Source of the DNA: CALFCX01 sp041650595
GTDB taxonomy: Bacteria; Margulisbacteria; WOR-1; JAKLHX01
Assembly: GCA_041650595.1 (NCBI GenBank)
Contig: JBAZKW010000023.1
Coordinates: 1-23,494, forward strand
Reading direction: 5' to 3'
Length of the DNA: 23,494 bases
The notes beneath the pieces are model-generated. The model worked only from the letters and a program-made list of their open reading frames with translations, searched no databases and was not told the DNA's origin. The position numbers and the translations under genes were made by a program. Every line of letters starts with the position of its first letter. The stretch's first letter is position 1. Below, one piece after another: positions 1-8,106 of the stretch.

Positions 1-1545
1 CGCTGTGGAAGCTAAGCCCGCTGTTACTGCGTATCCCGCACTGCCTGCTGTTTCCGCCGTTGTAGCGGATGTCGCTGACGTTGCCGTAGTTGCTGATCCA
101 GCCGTCGTTGCATACCCTGCACTGCCTGCAGTCTCCGCCGTTGTCGCGGATGTCGCAGTGGTTGCCGTAGTTGCGGAACCTGCGGTCGTTGCTGTCCCCG
201 ATAACACCGCATAGTTCACAGACGGCAACCATGAAGGATTATTATAAGAACCTGTTGTGTACACTCCGTTCGTTACTGTATTTGCATTCCCCGCTGTCGC
301 TGCATACCCTGCACTGCCCGCAGTCTCCGCCGTTGTAGCGGATGTCGCTGACGTTGCCGTAGTTGCTGATCCCGCCGTCGTTGCATACCCCGCACTACCT
401 GCGGTTTCTGCCGTAGTTGCTGATGTCGCCGTCGTTGCATAGCCTGCGCTACCTGCAGTCTCAGCCGTTGTAGCAGATGTCGCTGTGGAAGCTAAGCCCG
501 CTGTTACTGCGTATCCCGCACACCCTGCACTGCCCGCAGTCTCCGCCGTTGTAGCGGACGTTGCTGTTGTCGCTGATCCAGCCGTCGTTGCATACCCTGC
601 GCTACCTGCAGTCTCAGCCGTTGTCGCGGACGTTGCTGTTGTTGCCGTCGCTGCATAACCTGCACTGCCTGCGGTCTCTGCTGTTGTTGCGGACGTTGCA
701 GTGGTTGCCGTAGTTGCAGAACCAGCTGTCGTTGCATAGCCTGCACTGCCCGCCGTTTCTGCTGTTGTTGCGGATGTTGCCGTAGTTGCTGAACCCGCCG
801 TCGTTGCATAACCGGCACTGCCCGCCGTTTCTGCTGTTGTCGCTGATGTCGCCGTAGTTGCTGAACCTGCGGTCGTTGCTGTCCCCGATAACACCGCGTA
901 GTTCACAGACGGCAACCATGAAGGATTATTATAAGAACCTATTGTGTACACTCCATTCGTTACTGTAGATGCATTGCCCGCAGTCGCTGCATATCCTGCA
1001 CTGCCCGCAGTCTCCGCCGTTGTAGCGGATGTCGCTGACGTTGCCGTAGTTGCTGAGCCTGCTGTCGCTGCATAACCGGCACTGCCCGCCGTTTCTGCTG
1101 TTGTTGCGGACGTTGCAGTGGTTGCCGTAGTTGCAGAACCAGCTGTCGTTGCATAGCCTGCACTGCCCGCCGTTTCTGCTGTTGTTGCGGATGTTGCCGT
1201 AGTTGCTGAACCCGCCGTCGTTGCATAACCGGCACTGCCCGCCGTTTCTGCTGTTGTCGCGGATGTCGCAGTGGTTGCTGAGCCTGCGGTCGTTGCATAA
1301 CCATCACTACCGGCAGTCTCTGCTGTTGTAGCAGATGTCGCTGTGGAAGCTAAGCCCGCTGTTACTGCGTATCCCGCACTGCCTGCTGTTTCCGCCGTTG
1401 TAGCGGATGTCGCTGACGTTGCCGTAGTTGCTGATCCCGCCGTCGTTGCATACCCCGCACTTCCTGCGGTTTCTGCTGTTGTTGCTGAACCTGCGGTCGC
1501 TGCATAACCTGCGCTGCCTGCGGTCTCTGCTGTTATGGCTGAAGT
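1..1545 (-). repeat. Tandem coding repeat, (X-X-Ala)n stalk
   Basis: Read on the minus strand, almost every third codon is alanine: ETA-GSA-GYA-TTA-GSA-TTA-TSA and so on. Tripeptides group into nonamers such as GYATTAGSA and TTATSATSA. GSAGY occurrences are 54 or 81 nt apart, that is multiples of 27 nt. Larger copies are layered on top: a block with the YTIGSYNNPSW module recurs at an offset of 687 nt, and the segment beginning at nt 1 recurs at about 481 and 1339. The spacing indicates expansion by unequal recombination that preserves frame. Many short plus-strand open frames here are by-products of the repeat. Confidence 0.9.
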
Positions 1546-3720
1546 TGCAATAATTCCGGTCAAATTCGCTCCGTTTCCGAAAAATGTACCCGCGATAGAT
1601 GTAGCTGATATAGAGCCGGATGTTGTTATATTGATGTTGGTTGCAATGGCCCCCTCTGTTACTGCTCCTGTTGCAAGTTTGGCTGCTGTTATCGCATTCG
1701 ACGTTATTTTTGCCGAACTTATCCCATTGTTCATAACTTCAAACGAGCCGTAGCCATTTTTACCGATCGTCACATAATCGGGTTCCGCGCTTCCGCTGTC
1801 TCCGCCCGAAACCGTTGCCCATTGCAAATCCGTTCCGTTCCACTGAAGCACCTGGCTTGGAGTGGGAGCAATCGAAGTTGATATCGCCCCTTGTGTTATT
1901 GCACCCGTAGCTATTGTCGCGGATGTTATTACATTATTTCCGATAATAGTATTTCCCTGCGTTCCTGTAACTTCTCCCGTAAGGGGACCGCTAAAGCTTA
2001 TCGCCGTAGCGGCAGTGGTTGCTGAACCCGACAATATCGCATAGCCTGCCTGTCCATTGATGTCGATCCCATAAGTCCCGCTTAACCTTTCCGATGATAC
2101 TGTTCCTGAACTTAAGTTTGATGCATTAGTGTATGTCAGACCAGCATGTGAAGCAGTCTCGAACGTTGACAGTGCACTCGTCGGCGCATATGTTTCTAAT
2201 GCGTGCGCTGTGGTCTCAAATGTCCCCAGTGCAGCACTCGATACATATGCGCTGGCTGCGTGCGATGCTGTCTCAAACGTACTCAACGCGGCACTTGATA
2301 CATAAGCACTTGATGCATGTGATGCTGTCTCAAATGTTCCAAGTGCCGTATTCATCTCAGCCAAAGTCGCTACAGATGCATCTATAGAGATCGTCCCGGT
2401 CGTAGTTATCGGGCCTCCGGTTAAACCTGTCCCAGTGTTCACCTGTGTTACTGTACCGGTTCCGGACCCAGAAGCCGCTGAAACTTCTATTGTTTGGCCT
2501 GACTGGGTTATTGTTACATTTGATCCGGCTTTTAAACCCACATTCCCTTTTAAAGCAACAGCATCGACGGAAGAAATAGAAAGAACGGCAGCATCGGGCG
2601 CCAATTTTGAAAATGTCACGTTGTAGTCAGCTATCTTTGCTGAAGTGATCCCTAAATCTTTAACCTCAAGCGATGATGACGGAGTAATCCCTATTGTGCT
2701 GTCATCATACTTAACTTCCAAAGTTCCCAAAGTAGTGATCGGACCGCCTGTTAGACCGGCTCCGGAACTTATCTGCGTAACCGAACCTGATCCCCCCGAA
2801 GCTGTGACCTCTATTGTTTGGCCGGACTGCGTCAAGGTTATATTTGATCCGCCTTTAAGGTCCGCATTCCCTGTAATTCGGCCTTCTCCTTGTTTAGCAA
2901 TGCTTGCCACAGCAGCATCGGTTGCCAGCTTTTGAGCAGTGATCGTGCCGTCTGAGATCATGGGAGCAGTAACAGTAACAACATCCGTACCGCCGGCTTG
3001 ATGCGTGCTTGCATGCGGTCCCGGAGCGGGTAATCCGGTAATTTTACTTCCCGAAACAGACACGATTTTTTCATCCGTAACTGAACTATCTGCCAACTCT
3101 GCTGTGGTCACAGCTCCAGCCGCGATCTTGATCGTAGTGACCGCACTGTCCGCTATCTTTGCCGTTGTTATCGCGCTGTTTGGAACTGTTTGGGCGATAT
3201 CAGCATCAGCTGCTTTAAATGAATAGCCCACTGAAACGATTTGCGTTAGAGGAAGGATGGTTTCGTAAGTGAGAGAATCCGGAGGATTTGCAACCTCTAC
3301 TTTGAGGTATGTAGATTTTGCCGCAAATATTCCCGAAGTGATGGGCGAAACTTCGCCAAGAGGAACGACAAAGATACCGCTCCTTACCAATACAGAATCA
3401 TGGCTTTCAGCCCCCCACAACAGGTTGGTGCCGTCCGCATCAGAGTATATCCCAAACCGCATATTATAAGTGCCTGTCAACGGGTTAGAAGATTTATCGG
3501 TGAGTTTTCCCTCATAATTGAGTTTTGTAGGCGTGGCCGCGTTAACGAAAGCGCCAAGAACGGACAGAATGCAAATTACAGCTAAGGTAAATGGTACCAA
3601 TCTCAGCCAGTTATTTTTATGCGCTATAATCCCTTTAGCACAACTATTAAGTCGCGACCGGAAGGCGCATGCTATTTTCCTGAATTCCAATAACAAGATA
3701 TTACATATAATAATCAGCAT
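1..3720 (-). CDS. Giant exported repeat protein, surface fibre or adhesin-like (partial, 3' end outside window)
   Basis: The frame is open for 1240 codons from ATG 3720 to the left edge; the C-terminus is missing. A basic N-terminal stretch is followed by a hydrophobic segment (about residues 42-60) and a signal-peptidase-like NAA site. Then comes a head starting TPTKLNYEGKLTDKSSNPLT, a type common at the start of large exported proteins of uncultured bacteria. Next are modules seen in phage tail fibres: two copies of GLTGGPITT, NxTxTQSGQTIEV, and TPSQVLQWNGTDLQW. A four-copy 19-residue repeat and a long Ala/Thr/Gly/Ser stalk follow. The stalk carries two copies of a block reading TNGVYTIGSYNNPSWLPSVN. 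An extracellular fibre is inferred; proteins of this style often end in an S74 chaperone, which would lie outside the window. The start is uncertain: ATGs at 3756 and 3720 lie at or before a good promoter (3735-3707), so a TTG at 3696 or 3690 may be used. Confidence 0.8.
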   Translation of the reverse strand, partial: MLIIICNILLLEFRKIACAFRSRLNSCAKGIIAHKNNWLRLVPFTLAVICILSVLGAFVNAATPTKLNYEGKLTDKSSNPLTGTYNMRFGIYSDADGTNLLWGAESHDSVLVRSGIFVVPLGEVSPITSGIFAAKSTYLKVEVANPPDSLTYETILPLTQIVSVGYSFKAADADIAQTVPNSAITTAKIADSAVTTIKIAAGAVTTAELADSSVTDEKIVSVSGSKITGLPAPGPHASTHQAGGTDVVTVTAPMISDGTITAQKLATDAAVASIAKQGEGRITGNADLKGGSNITLTQSGQTIEVTASGGSGSVTQISSGAGLTGGPITTLGTLEVKYDDSTIGITPSSSLEVKDLGITSAKIADYNVTFSKLAPDAAVLSISSVDAVALKGNVGLKAGSNVTITQSGQTIEVSAASGSGTGTVTQVNTGTGLTGGPITTTGTISIDASVATLAEMNTALGTFETASHASSAYVSSAALSTFETASHAASAYVSSAALGTFETTAHALETYAPTSALSTFETASHAGLTYTNASNLSSGTVSSERLSGTYGIDINGQAGYAILSGSATTAATAISFSGPLTGEVTGTQGNTIIGNNVITSATIATGAITQGAISTSIAPTPSQVLQWNGTDLQWATVSGGDSGSAEPDYVTIGKNGYGSFEVMNNGISSAKITSNAITAAKLATGAVTEGAIATNINITTSGSISATSIAGTFFGNGANLTGIIATSAITAETAGSAGYAATAGSATTAETAGSAGYATTAGSATTATSATSATTAETAGSAGYAVTAGLASTATSATTAETAGSDGYATTAGSATTATSATTAETAGSAGYATTAGSATTATSATTAETAGSAGYATTAGSATTATTATSATTAETAGSAGYAATAGSATTATSATSATTAETAGSAGYAATAGNASTVTNGVYTIGSYNNPSWLPSVNYAVLSGTATTAGSATTATSATTAETAGSAGYATTAGSATTATSATTAETAGSAGYATTAGSATTATTATSATTAETAGSAGYAATATTATSATTAETAGSAGYATTAGSATTATSATTAETAGSAGCAGYAVTAGLASTATSATTAETAGSAGYATTATSATTAETAGSAGYATTAGSATTATSATSATTAETAGSAGYAATAGNANTVTNGVYTTGSYNNPSWLPSVNYAVLSGTATTAGSATTATTATSATTAETAGSAGYATTAGSATTATSATSATTAETAGSAGYAVTAGLASTA
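2140..2350 (-). repeat. Four-copy 57-bp coding repeat (19 residues)
   Basis: The word for FETASHA recurs every 57 nt; its plus-strand marker gtctc is at 2156, 2213, 2270 and 2327. The unit is about FETASHASSAYVSSAALST. It sits inside the giant fibre protein between the tail-fibre-like modules and the WNGTDLQW module and is probably a helical or coiled spacer. Confidence 0.85.
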
Positions 3721-3735
3721 GTGTTCCAATGTCAA
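3707..3735 (-). promoter_or_regulatory. Sigma-70-type promoter of the giant repeat gene
   Basis: TTGACA (3735-3730), 17-nt spacer, TATTAT (3712-3707). This is the best sigma-70 match in the window. Predicted transcription starts near 3700, downstream of both in-frame ATGs (3756, 3720), so the real start codon may be a TTG at 3696 or 3690. Confidence 0.65.
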
Positions 3736-3818
3736 GCATTTTTGCCCAATTATCATTCAGCATAGTCAATAGGAGTGTTTTTTGGGACGCAGACTTGACA
3801 AAAGTTTCATATCATATG

Positions 3819-3845
3819 CAAGATTTCTCCCTTTTACAACGATTA
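3819..3845 (+). promoter_or_regulatory. Weak sigma-28-like promoter
   Basis: CAAGATTT, exactly 11 nt, AACGATTA, 41 nt before the ATG of the small acidic gene. The -10 keeps the CGAT core and the -35 resembles the CAAGTTT variant of FliA promoters. It is weak alone; support comes from identical geometry at nine other genes here. Confidence 0.4.
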
Positions 3846-3886
3846 ATTCAGTAGAACGGGAAAGATCTATTTAAGGAGGTATATTT

Positions 3887-4138
3887 ATGGGGTTTAAAGT
3901 AGGTGATACGGCTGAAGTTCCTGATTCCGCTATCGTACGCTGTCCCGAACTGCCGGACGAGACAGTAGAATATCTTACCCAAAGATCAGAAGATTGTAGC
4001 GGACCCAAATTTACACCTTCTACTACACCTTATCTAGAAACGGGGTATTATGACCGCACCCATGGAGATCTAGAAGGACCGTCTATAGTGTTAGTAGGAT
4101 CTATCACAACAAGCCACGATACCGACACTACCGCATAA
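3887..4138 (+). CDS. Small acidic protein of unknown function
   Basis: An 83-residue protein with a very strong Shine-Dalgarno site (AAGGAGG, 3871-3877) before ATG 3887. It is rich in Asp/Glu, Thr, Ser and Pro, has two cysteines (in IVRCPE and SEDCSG), and shows no signal peptide, membrane segment or recognisable domain. It is divergent from the giant fibre gene. Its style (acidic, proline-rich, strong ribosome site, weak sigma-28-like promoter) resembles the 174-residue protein at 13928-14452, though I see no clear alignment. It may be largely disordered. I do not recognise a family; confidence that it is a real gene rests on the ribosome site and promoter. Confidence 0.65.
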   Translation: MGFKVGDTAEVPDSAIVRCPELPDETVEYLTQRSEDCSGPKFTPSTTPYLETGYYDRTHGDLEGPSIVLVGSITTSHDTDTTA

Positions 4139-4180
4139 AAATAACTCGCAATATTAAACCGCTAGATATGAGGCTGTTTT

Positions 4181-5320
4181 TCAAAGCTTTCCGGAGACAG
4201 GTTTTGCCGGCTTACTCGGACTTGTTTTTTTCTTAACCGTCTTTTTGGCCGGTGTTTTTTTCGCTGGAATAACTTTGGGCTTTATTGTTTGTTTTTCCGC
4301 CGGCTTTGGCTGGACCAACGGCTGCAATACTTTCTCTTTCACCTGATCGGCTTTTTGTTCATCCCACGTGATCCCTATAGAAAAGAAATGCGTCGACAGC
4401 TCCGGAAGTCCCGCAAACGTGTGGTACGCATAATCAAATGAGAACATCTTGAACATAAGCCCCACTCCGGCCGCCAGGTTTGTTATTGAGGATCCCGCGT
4501 TTGGTTTCTGGTCCAGCCCCAGCCTTATCTTTACCGGCGCAACCGGATTCCACTCACAGCCCGCCCTCAGCAACAGCCCCCTGTTCATCTCCATGTCCAT
4601 ATCAAGATCAGTCAACAAATTCCACTTTGAAAAATATTTGGATATGCCGGCGTTTATAGACATCGGCAGTTCGTCTTTGCCGATATTATTCCCCGGTATT
4701 AGGTTCTTGATAGAAAGTCCGAAATTTGTATCGTCGTTGACCTTTGAGAGCAGCCCAAGGTCCATGTCAATCCCGCTTATCTTTCCCGCCTCAAAGCTTG
4801 CCGAACCCGAAAAATCCTGCCTCACCATTTTTACGGACAAGCCCAGCTTTGATGAGGCAAGTACTTTCATATTTGAAAATACGGGAATATTTGCAGCATC
4901 CGCCGCATACGCGATATTGATAGAGCTGTTGTTAAAGCTGCCTTCGTTTCCCGTAAGCTCCGGCACTCCTCCGACAAGCACTGCCTCCTGAATTCCTCCG
5001 ACCTGCAGTCCCGCATATCCTAGTCCGATACTTCCTCCCCACATCGGAGCGCTTACTCCAAAAACCGTGTAGGGCACTTCTGCCATCAAGTTCCCCCACA
5101 TTGAGAGTACTTTAATATTCTTCTTTTGCGCCAATCCCGCGGGGTTTGTAAAAAGCGCCGAGCAGTCATCCGCAATCGCCGTATATGCTTTCCCCATCCC
5201 CAGAGGCCGCGCTCCTACTCCTATGTCCGTCGGGTCCATAACTTGTGAAGCAAAAACAGGACATCCTGCCATTAATAGCACAGTGATAATCAGTAAAATC
5301 TTTAGCTTTGAACTTTTCAC
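4181..5320 (-). CDS. PorV/UPF0164-type outer-membrane beta-barrel protein
   Basis: 379 residues with a GTG start that overlaps the upstream stop as GTGA (5320-5317), implying translational coupling. A signal peptide ends near VFA-S at residue 25; an LMAGC stretch just before also resembles a lipobox, so lipid attachment is possible. The mature start, DIGVGARPLGMGKAYTAIAD followed by LFTNPAGLA, is characteristic of PorV/PorQ/UPF0164 barrels, which assist secretion or sit in the outer membrane. Alternating beta-strand character continues to about residue 325. An added Lys/Pro/Thr-rich tail of about 50 residues (AKKTPAKKTVKKK) follows, unlike typical barrels that end in an aromatic residue; it may reach the periplasm or peptidoglycan. 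Being distal to the FlgD-like secreted protein, it is probably its secretion or surface partner. Confidence 0.8.
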   Translation of the reverse strand: MKSSKLKILLIITVLLMAGCPVFASQVMDPTDIGVGARPLGMGKAYTAIADDCSALFTNPAGLAQKKNIKVLSMWGNLMAEVPYTVFGVSAPMWGGSIGLGYAGLQVGGIQEAVLVGGVPELTGNEGSFNNSSINIAYAADAANIPVFSNMKVLASSKLGLSVKMVRQDFSGSASFEAGKISGIDMDLGLLSKVNDDTNFGLSIKNLIPGNNIGKDELPMSINAGISKYFSKWNLLTDLDMDMEMNRGLLLRAGCEWNPVAPVKIRLGLDQKPNAGSSITNLAAGVGLMFKMFSFDYAYHTFAGLPELSTHFFSIGITWDEQKADQVKEKVLQPLVQPKPAEKQTIKPKVIPAKKTPAKKTVKKKTSPSKPAKPVSGKL

Positions 5321-7704
5321 TTGATCACCGCGATCTTACCACCGCCCACACTCCTGTTACCCTGCACCACTTTATATATGTACACGCCGTTGCCAAGCAC
5401 GTCTCCCCACAACGTCTTTCCGTCATACGTTATGCTGTTGGCTCCGGCTTTTCCTCCGACTGCTCCCGACGGGTATGTAGCTTTCCAGACCACTGTGCCC
5501 GACAGGTCTAACAGGTATACGCTCGTCTCGTTATCCGCGTCAAGATAGTACCAGATCACTCCGCTTCCGTTGTTCGGATTAAAAGGATTTGGCCCGAACA
5601 TTATCCTTGTTGTTGTCTGCGATGTAACCAGGATATTTCCGGTCCCGGCGGCCGCGCCGTATGAAAAATACAATGTTCTGCCGCCCGGTTTATGAAGCGT
5701 AAGATTGCCGCTCCACACACCGGATACAAATTCGCTCGCTTCTATGCTTGACGGGGTCACTGTTCCCGCATCCACAGTAACCGTTGTAGGAATATACAGT
5801 GTAGTGACCGTATTTCCGGCCGCATCCTTTGCCGTGATCGTCGCGCTGAATGCCGCTCCTGACGCTACACTAGTTGAAGGCAGTGTTACGCTCAGACTTC
5901 TTACTACCGGAGCTACTATTATAGCTTCCATTGTGATAGAAAATTCTGATGTGTTATTGTTCGCGTCCGTTTGCGTCACTGTAACAGCATCTCCTGTCAC
6001 CATTCCGACTGCCACGGGGACTATTCCGCTCCAGGCTCCTGCTGCATCTGCATTTATTGTCCCAAGATAACTTTTGCCCTGGTCTCCCGCAGCCTTAAAC
6101 ACTTCTATCACTGCTGATGCCAAAGATGTACCTGATATAGTCACCGACACACCGTCGCTTATCACGCTTGAGATCGTCGCAATACCTATGCCGGAATTTG
6201 CTCCGTCCATAAGGCTTATGCCCTTGTTCGTATTGCCGTAGATTGAATTGCAGGTTATTTTGTTAAAATTGACGCCGGCACCTTCAAGTGTAATACCGCA
6301 TTCGGTATTATATGCGATAATATTGGAACCGGCCAAAGAACCTGTACCTATTGTATTATCTAACGAATATTCGCTCAAATAAACACCGACCTTGTTTCCG
6401 AGAGCAGAAATGCCGTCAGCAGCAACCCCTATCAAATTCCCGGCAATTTGATTGTTTGTCGGGGAACTAACGCTGAGAATTGCGCTTACTAATATTCCGT
6501 AACCTGTGCTGTTGCCGGATATCACATTCCCCTGACCCGGCACACTGCCGCCTAAAGATGTGCCTGATACCTGATCTACGATCAAAACACTCGCAAGGTT
6601 GCTGCTGAGAGCCGCAGATCCGTTCTTATCCGTTCCGATATAATTCCCGTAAATCGTTGTTGACTCAATTGTGATATCAGATAACCCGATCAAAATCAGA
6701 TCTGCCAGCGTATTGCCGGAAATAATATTCCTGCCTGCGGACGTCCCGTTGCCGATCTTTGTATTTTTATCAAACCCGAGAAGCGTCACGCCCGTACAAT
6801 TGGGAAGCGCTCTTGTACCCGAAGCGTTAGTGCCGATATAATTTCCATATATGCAGGTGCTTTCGTTTGTGAACATTCCGTAAATAGAGAGGCCTCCGAT
6901 AAAGCTTCCTTCAAGGGTACATCCCGATATAACATTTCCCTCTCCGGGATTTAAACCCCCTACAATATTGCCTGTTCCTCCGCCGATCATGATCCCGTAC
7001 ATGGTGGGCAGCACACCTTCCCCTGAAGCCGTAAGACCTATATAATTCCCTTTTATCGTGTTAGACCCGTTTAATATCGTCTGTATGGCAATAGCCGAAC
7101 ATCCCGAAATAACATTTCTTTCAGCTGCTGTTGAGCCTCCTATCGTAGTTCCCTCAGCGGATACAAGTATCCCCGCCACGCTGACATTTGACGTCAAAGA
7201 TTCACCGGGCACATTCATCCCGATATAATTGCCGATTATTGTGTTATTCGCGCCGAGACAATATATTGCGTAGTTTGACGTGTTTATACAAAACCCTTTT
7301 ATGGTATTTCCGGAGCCTTCCAGAGTAACCGCATTTGATACCGGAGCGACAATTTCTATCACAGGCCCGCCGGTCGGGCTTGTCACGTCGCTTGTTGTGC
7401 AAGTTGTACCGTCAATTATCAGGTTATTTTTGACAACAACTAGCGCCTCGTTTAATACTATGCGGAACCACCGGTACCCTGTAACCTCATTAGACACCCA
7501 TCCGGAATACGCCTCTCCTGTAGATACTCCCGCTCCGGCGGAAGAAATATTAAAAGCGATAGTATCCCCATTATTAGCATCAACGAGTGCCTGGCGAAAG
7601 CTGCCGGCACCGGAATCCAGTGTGTTTGTGACACTTTGAGTTGCAGCAAAAGATGTGGAAAAAAGCAGAAATACTATGAGGATTGCATGGGTTACTTTTG
7701 ACAT
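5317..7704 (-). CDS. Secreted right-handed beta-helix protein with Ig-like and FlgD-like C-terminal domains
   Basis: 795 residues from ATG 7704, chosen because a signal peptide (MSKVTHAILIVFLLFSTSFA) begins there; an upstream TTG start is also in frame. The mature protein opens with VTNTLDSGAGSFRQALVDAN, the entry motif of NosD/pectate-lyase-like parallel beta-helices. Many rungs of the type NxIxGNYIGTN.sG..alpN and NVISGN follow to about residue 510. Next are Ig-like beta-sandwich segments with VTISGTSLASAVIEVF and an invasin-like stretch SATITAKDAAGNTVTTLYIP. The end (FGPNPFNPNNGSG...VYLLDLSGTVVWK...LWGDVLGNGVYIYKV) is a FlgD-like Ig domain, commonly the C-terminal sorting or anchoring domain of secreted proteins in diderm bacteria. 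Role: cell-surface or extracellular, possibly polysaccharide binding. It is followed by the PorV-like gene with a 4-nt overlap. Confidence 0.82.
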   Translation of the reverse strand: MSKVTHAILIVFLLFSTSFAATQSVTNTLDSGAGSFRQALVDANNGDTIAFNISSAGAGVSTGEAYSGWVSNEVTGYRWFRIVLNEALVVVKNNLIIDGTTCTTSDVTSPTGGPVIEIVAPVSNAVTLEGSGNTIKGFCINTSNYAIYCLGANNTIIGNYIGMNVPGESLTSNVSVAGILVSAEGTTIGGSTAAERNVISGCSAIAIQTILNGSNTIKGNYIGLTASGEGVLPTMYGIMIGGGTGNIVGGLNPGEGNVISGCTLEGSFIGGLSIYGMFTNESTCIYGNYIGTNASGTRALPNCTGVTLLGFDKNTKIGNGTSAGRNIISGNTLADLILIGLSDITIESTTIYGNYIGTDKNGSAALSSNLASVLIVDQVSGTSLGGSVPGQGNVISGNSTGYGILVSAILSVSSPTNNQIAGNLIGVAADGISALGNKVGVYLSEYSLDNTIGTGSLAGSNIIAYNTECGITLEGAGVNFNKITCNSIYGNTNKGISLMDGANSGIGIATISSVISDGVSVTISGTSLASAVIEVFKAAGDQGKSYLGTINADAAGAWSGIVPVAVGMVTGDAVTVTQTDANNNTSEFSITMEAIIVAPVVRSLSVTLPSTSVASGAAFSATITAKDAAGNTVTTLYIPTTVTVDAGTVTPSSIEASEFVSGVWSGNLTLHKPGGRTLYFSYGAAAGTGNILVTSQTTTRIMFGPNPFNPNNGSGVIWYYLDADNETSVYLLDLSGTVVWKATYPSGAVGGKAGANSITYDGKTLWGDVLGNGVYIYKVVQGNRSVGGGKIAVIK

Positions 7705-7716
7705 TTTACAATGGTA

Positions 7717-7746
7717 AATATAGCATATAGAGTCTATCGCCGTCAA
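7717..7746 (-). promoter_or_regulatory. Sigma-70-type promoter of the beta-helix gene
   Basis: TTGACG (7746-7741), 18-nt spacer, TATATT (7722-7717), 12 nt before ATG 7704. The -35 overlaps the stop codon of the fmdB-like gene. Predicted leader is about 5 nt, with no Shine-Dalgarno site. Confidence 0.45.
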
Positions 7747-7982
7747 TTACGTGATTTTGTTTTCTTTGGGCTCTGGGTTTTTGTTTCTGTTCGTTCCGCC
7801 TTGTCTTTCCTATTGTCGGTTATGTGAAATCCCGATCCTTTAAAAATGATCCCCGCAGGAGAAAATATCCTTTTTAAGGCCCCTCCGCACTCTTTGCACT
7901 TTGTCAAAGGCTTGTCATTAAAGCCCTGATGTTCTTCTATGACTTTTTTGCAATCATTGCATCTGTATTCGTATATCGGCAT
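7743..7982 (-). CDS. FmdB-family zinc-ribbon regulatory protein
   Basis: 79 residues from ATG 7982 (MPIYEYRCNDCKKVIEEHQG), the invariant start of the FmdB/CxxC_CXXC_SSSS family. Two CxxC pairs (YRCNDC and TKCKECGG) form the zinc ribbon, followed by the family segment RIFSPAGIIFKGSGFHITD and a Lys/Thr-rich tail. An in-frame upstream extension is not credible because it crosses the promoter. The family is widespread and was named from formamidase/formate regulation, but its biochemical role is poorly defined. It lies 38 nt upstream of the beta-helix gene, which has its own promoter, so a shared operon is possible but not required. Confidence 0.88.
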   Translation of the reverse strand: MPIYEYRCNDCKKVIEEHQGFNDKPLTKCKECGGALKRIFSPAGIIFKGSGFHITDNRKDKAERTETKTQSPKKTKSRN

Positions 7983-7989
7983 TGGTTTA

Positions 7990-8018
7990 ATTATACCTAA
8001 AATCGATGCATGCCGCAA
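7990..8018 (-). promoter_or_regulatory. Sigma-70-type promoter producing a leaderless fmdB mRNA
   Basis: TTGCGG (8018-8013), 17-nt spacer, perfect TATAAT (7995-7990). Only 7 nt separate the -10 box from ATG 7982, so transcription should start at or next to the A of the start codon. Confidence 0.6.
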
Positions 8019-8040
8019 TAAAATAGAGCTCCGACATGTG

Positions 8041-8067
8041 CAAGTTTTGCCCTGTATTATCCGAATA
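8041..8067 (+). promoter_or_regulatory. Weak sigma-28-like promoter
   Basis: CAAGTTTT, 11 nt, TCCGAATA; the ATG at 8107 is 39 nt downstream with a Shine-Dalgarno site in the leader. The -35 is close to the CAAGTTT form of FliA promoters; the -10 keeps CCGA only. It is divergent from the fmdB promoter. Confidence 0.38.
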
Positions 8068-8106
8068 TATACTGTAGCCAAAAAAACATCCATAAGGAGA
8101 TAAGAC

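Noticed and set aside
5..1307. Several short open frames on both strands with Val/Ala-rich or Gln/Arg-rich products
   Set aside because: They are other-frame readings of the tandem repeat in the giant minus-strand gene, whose frame stays open without a stop across the whole region.
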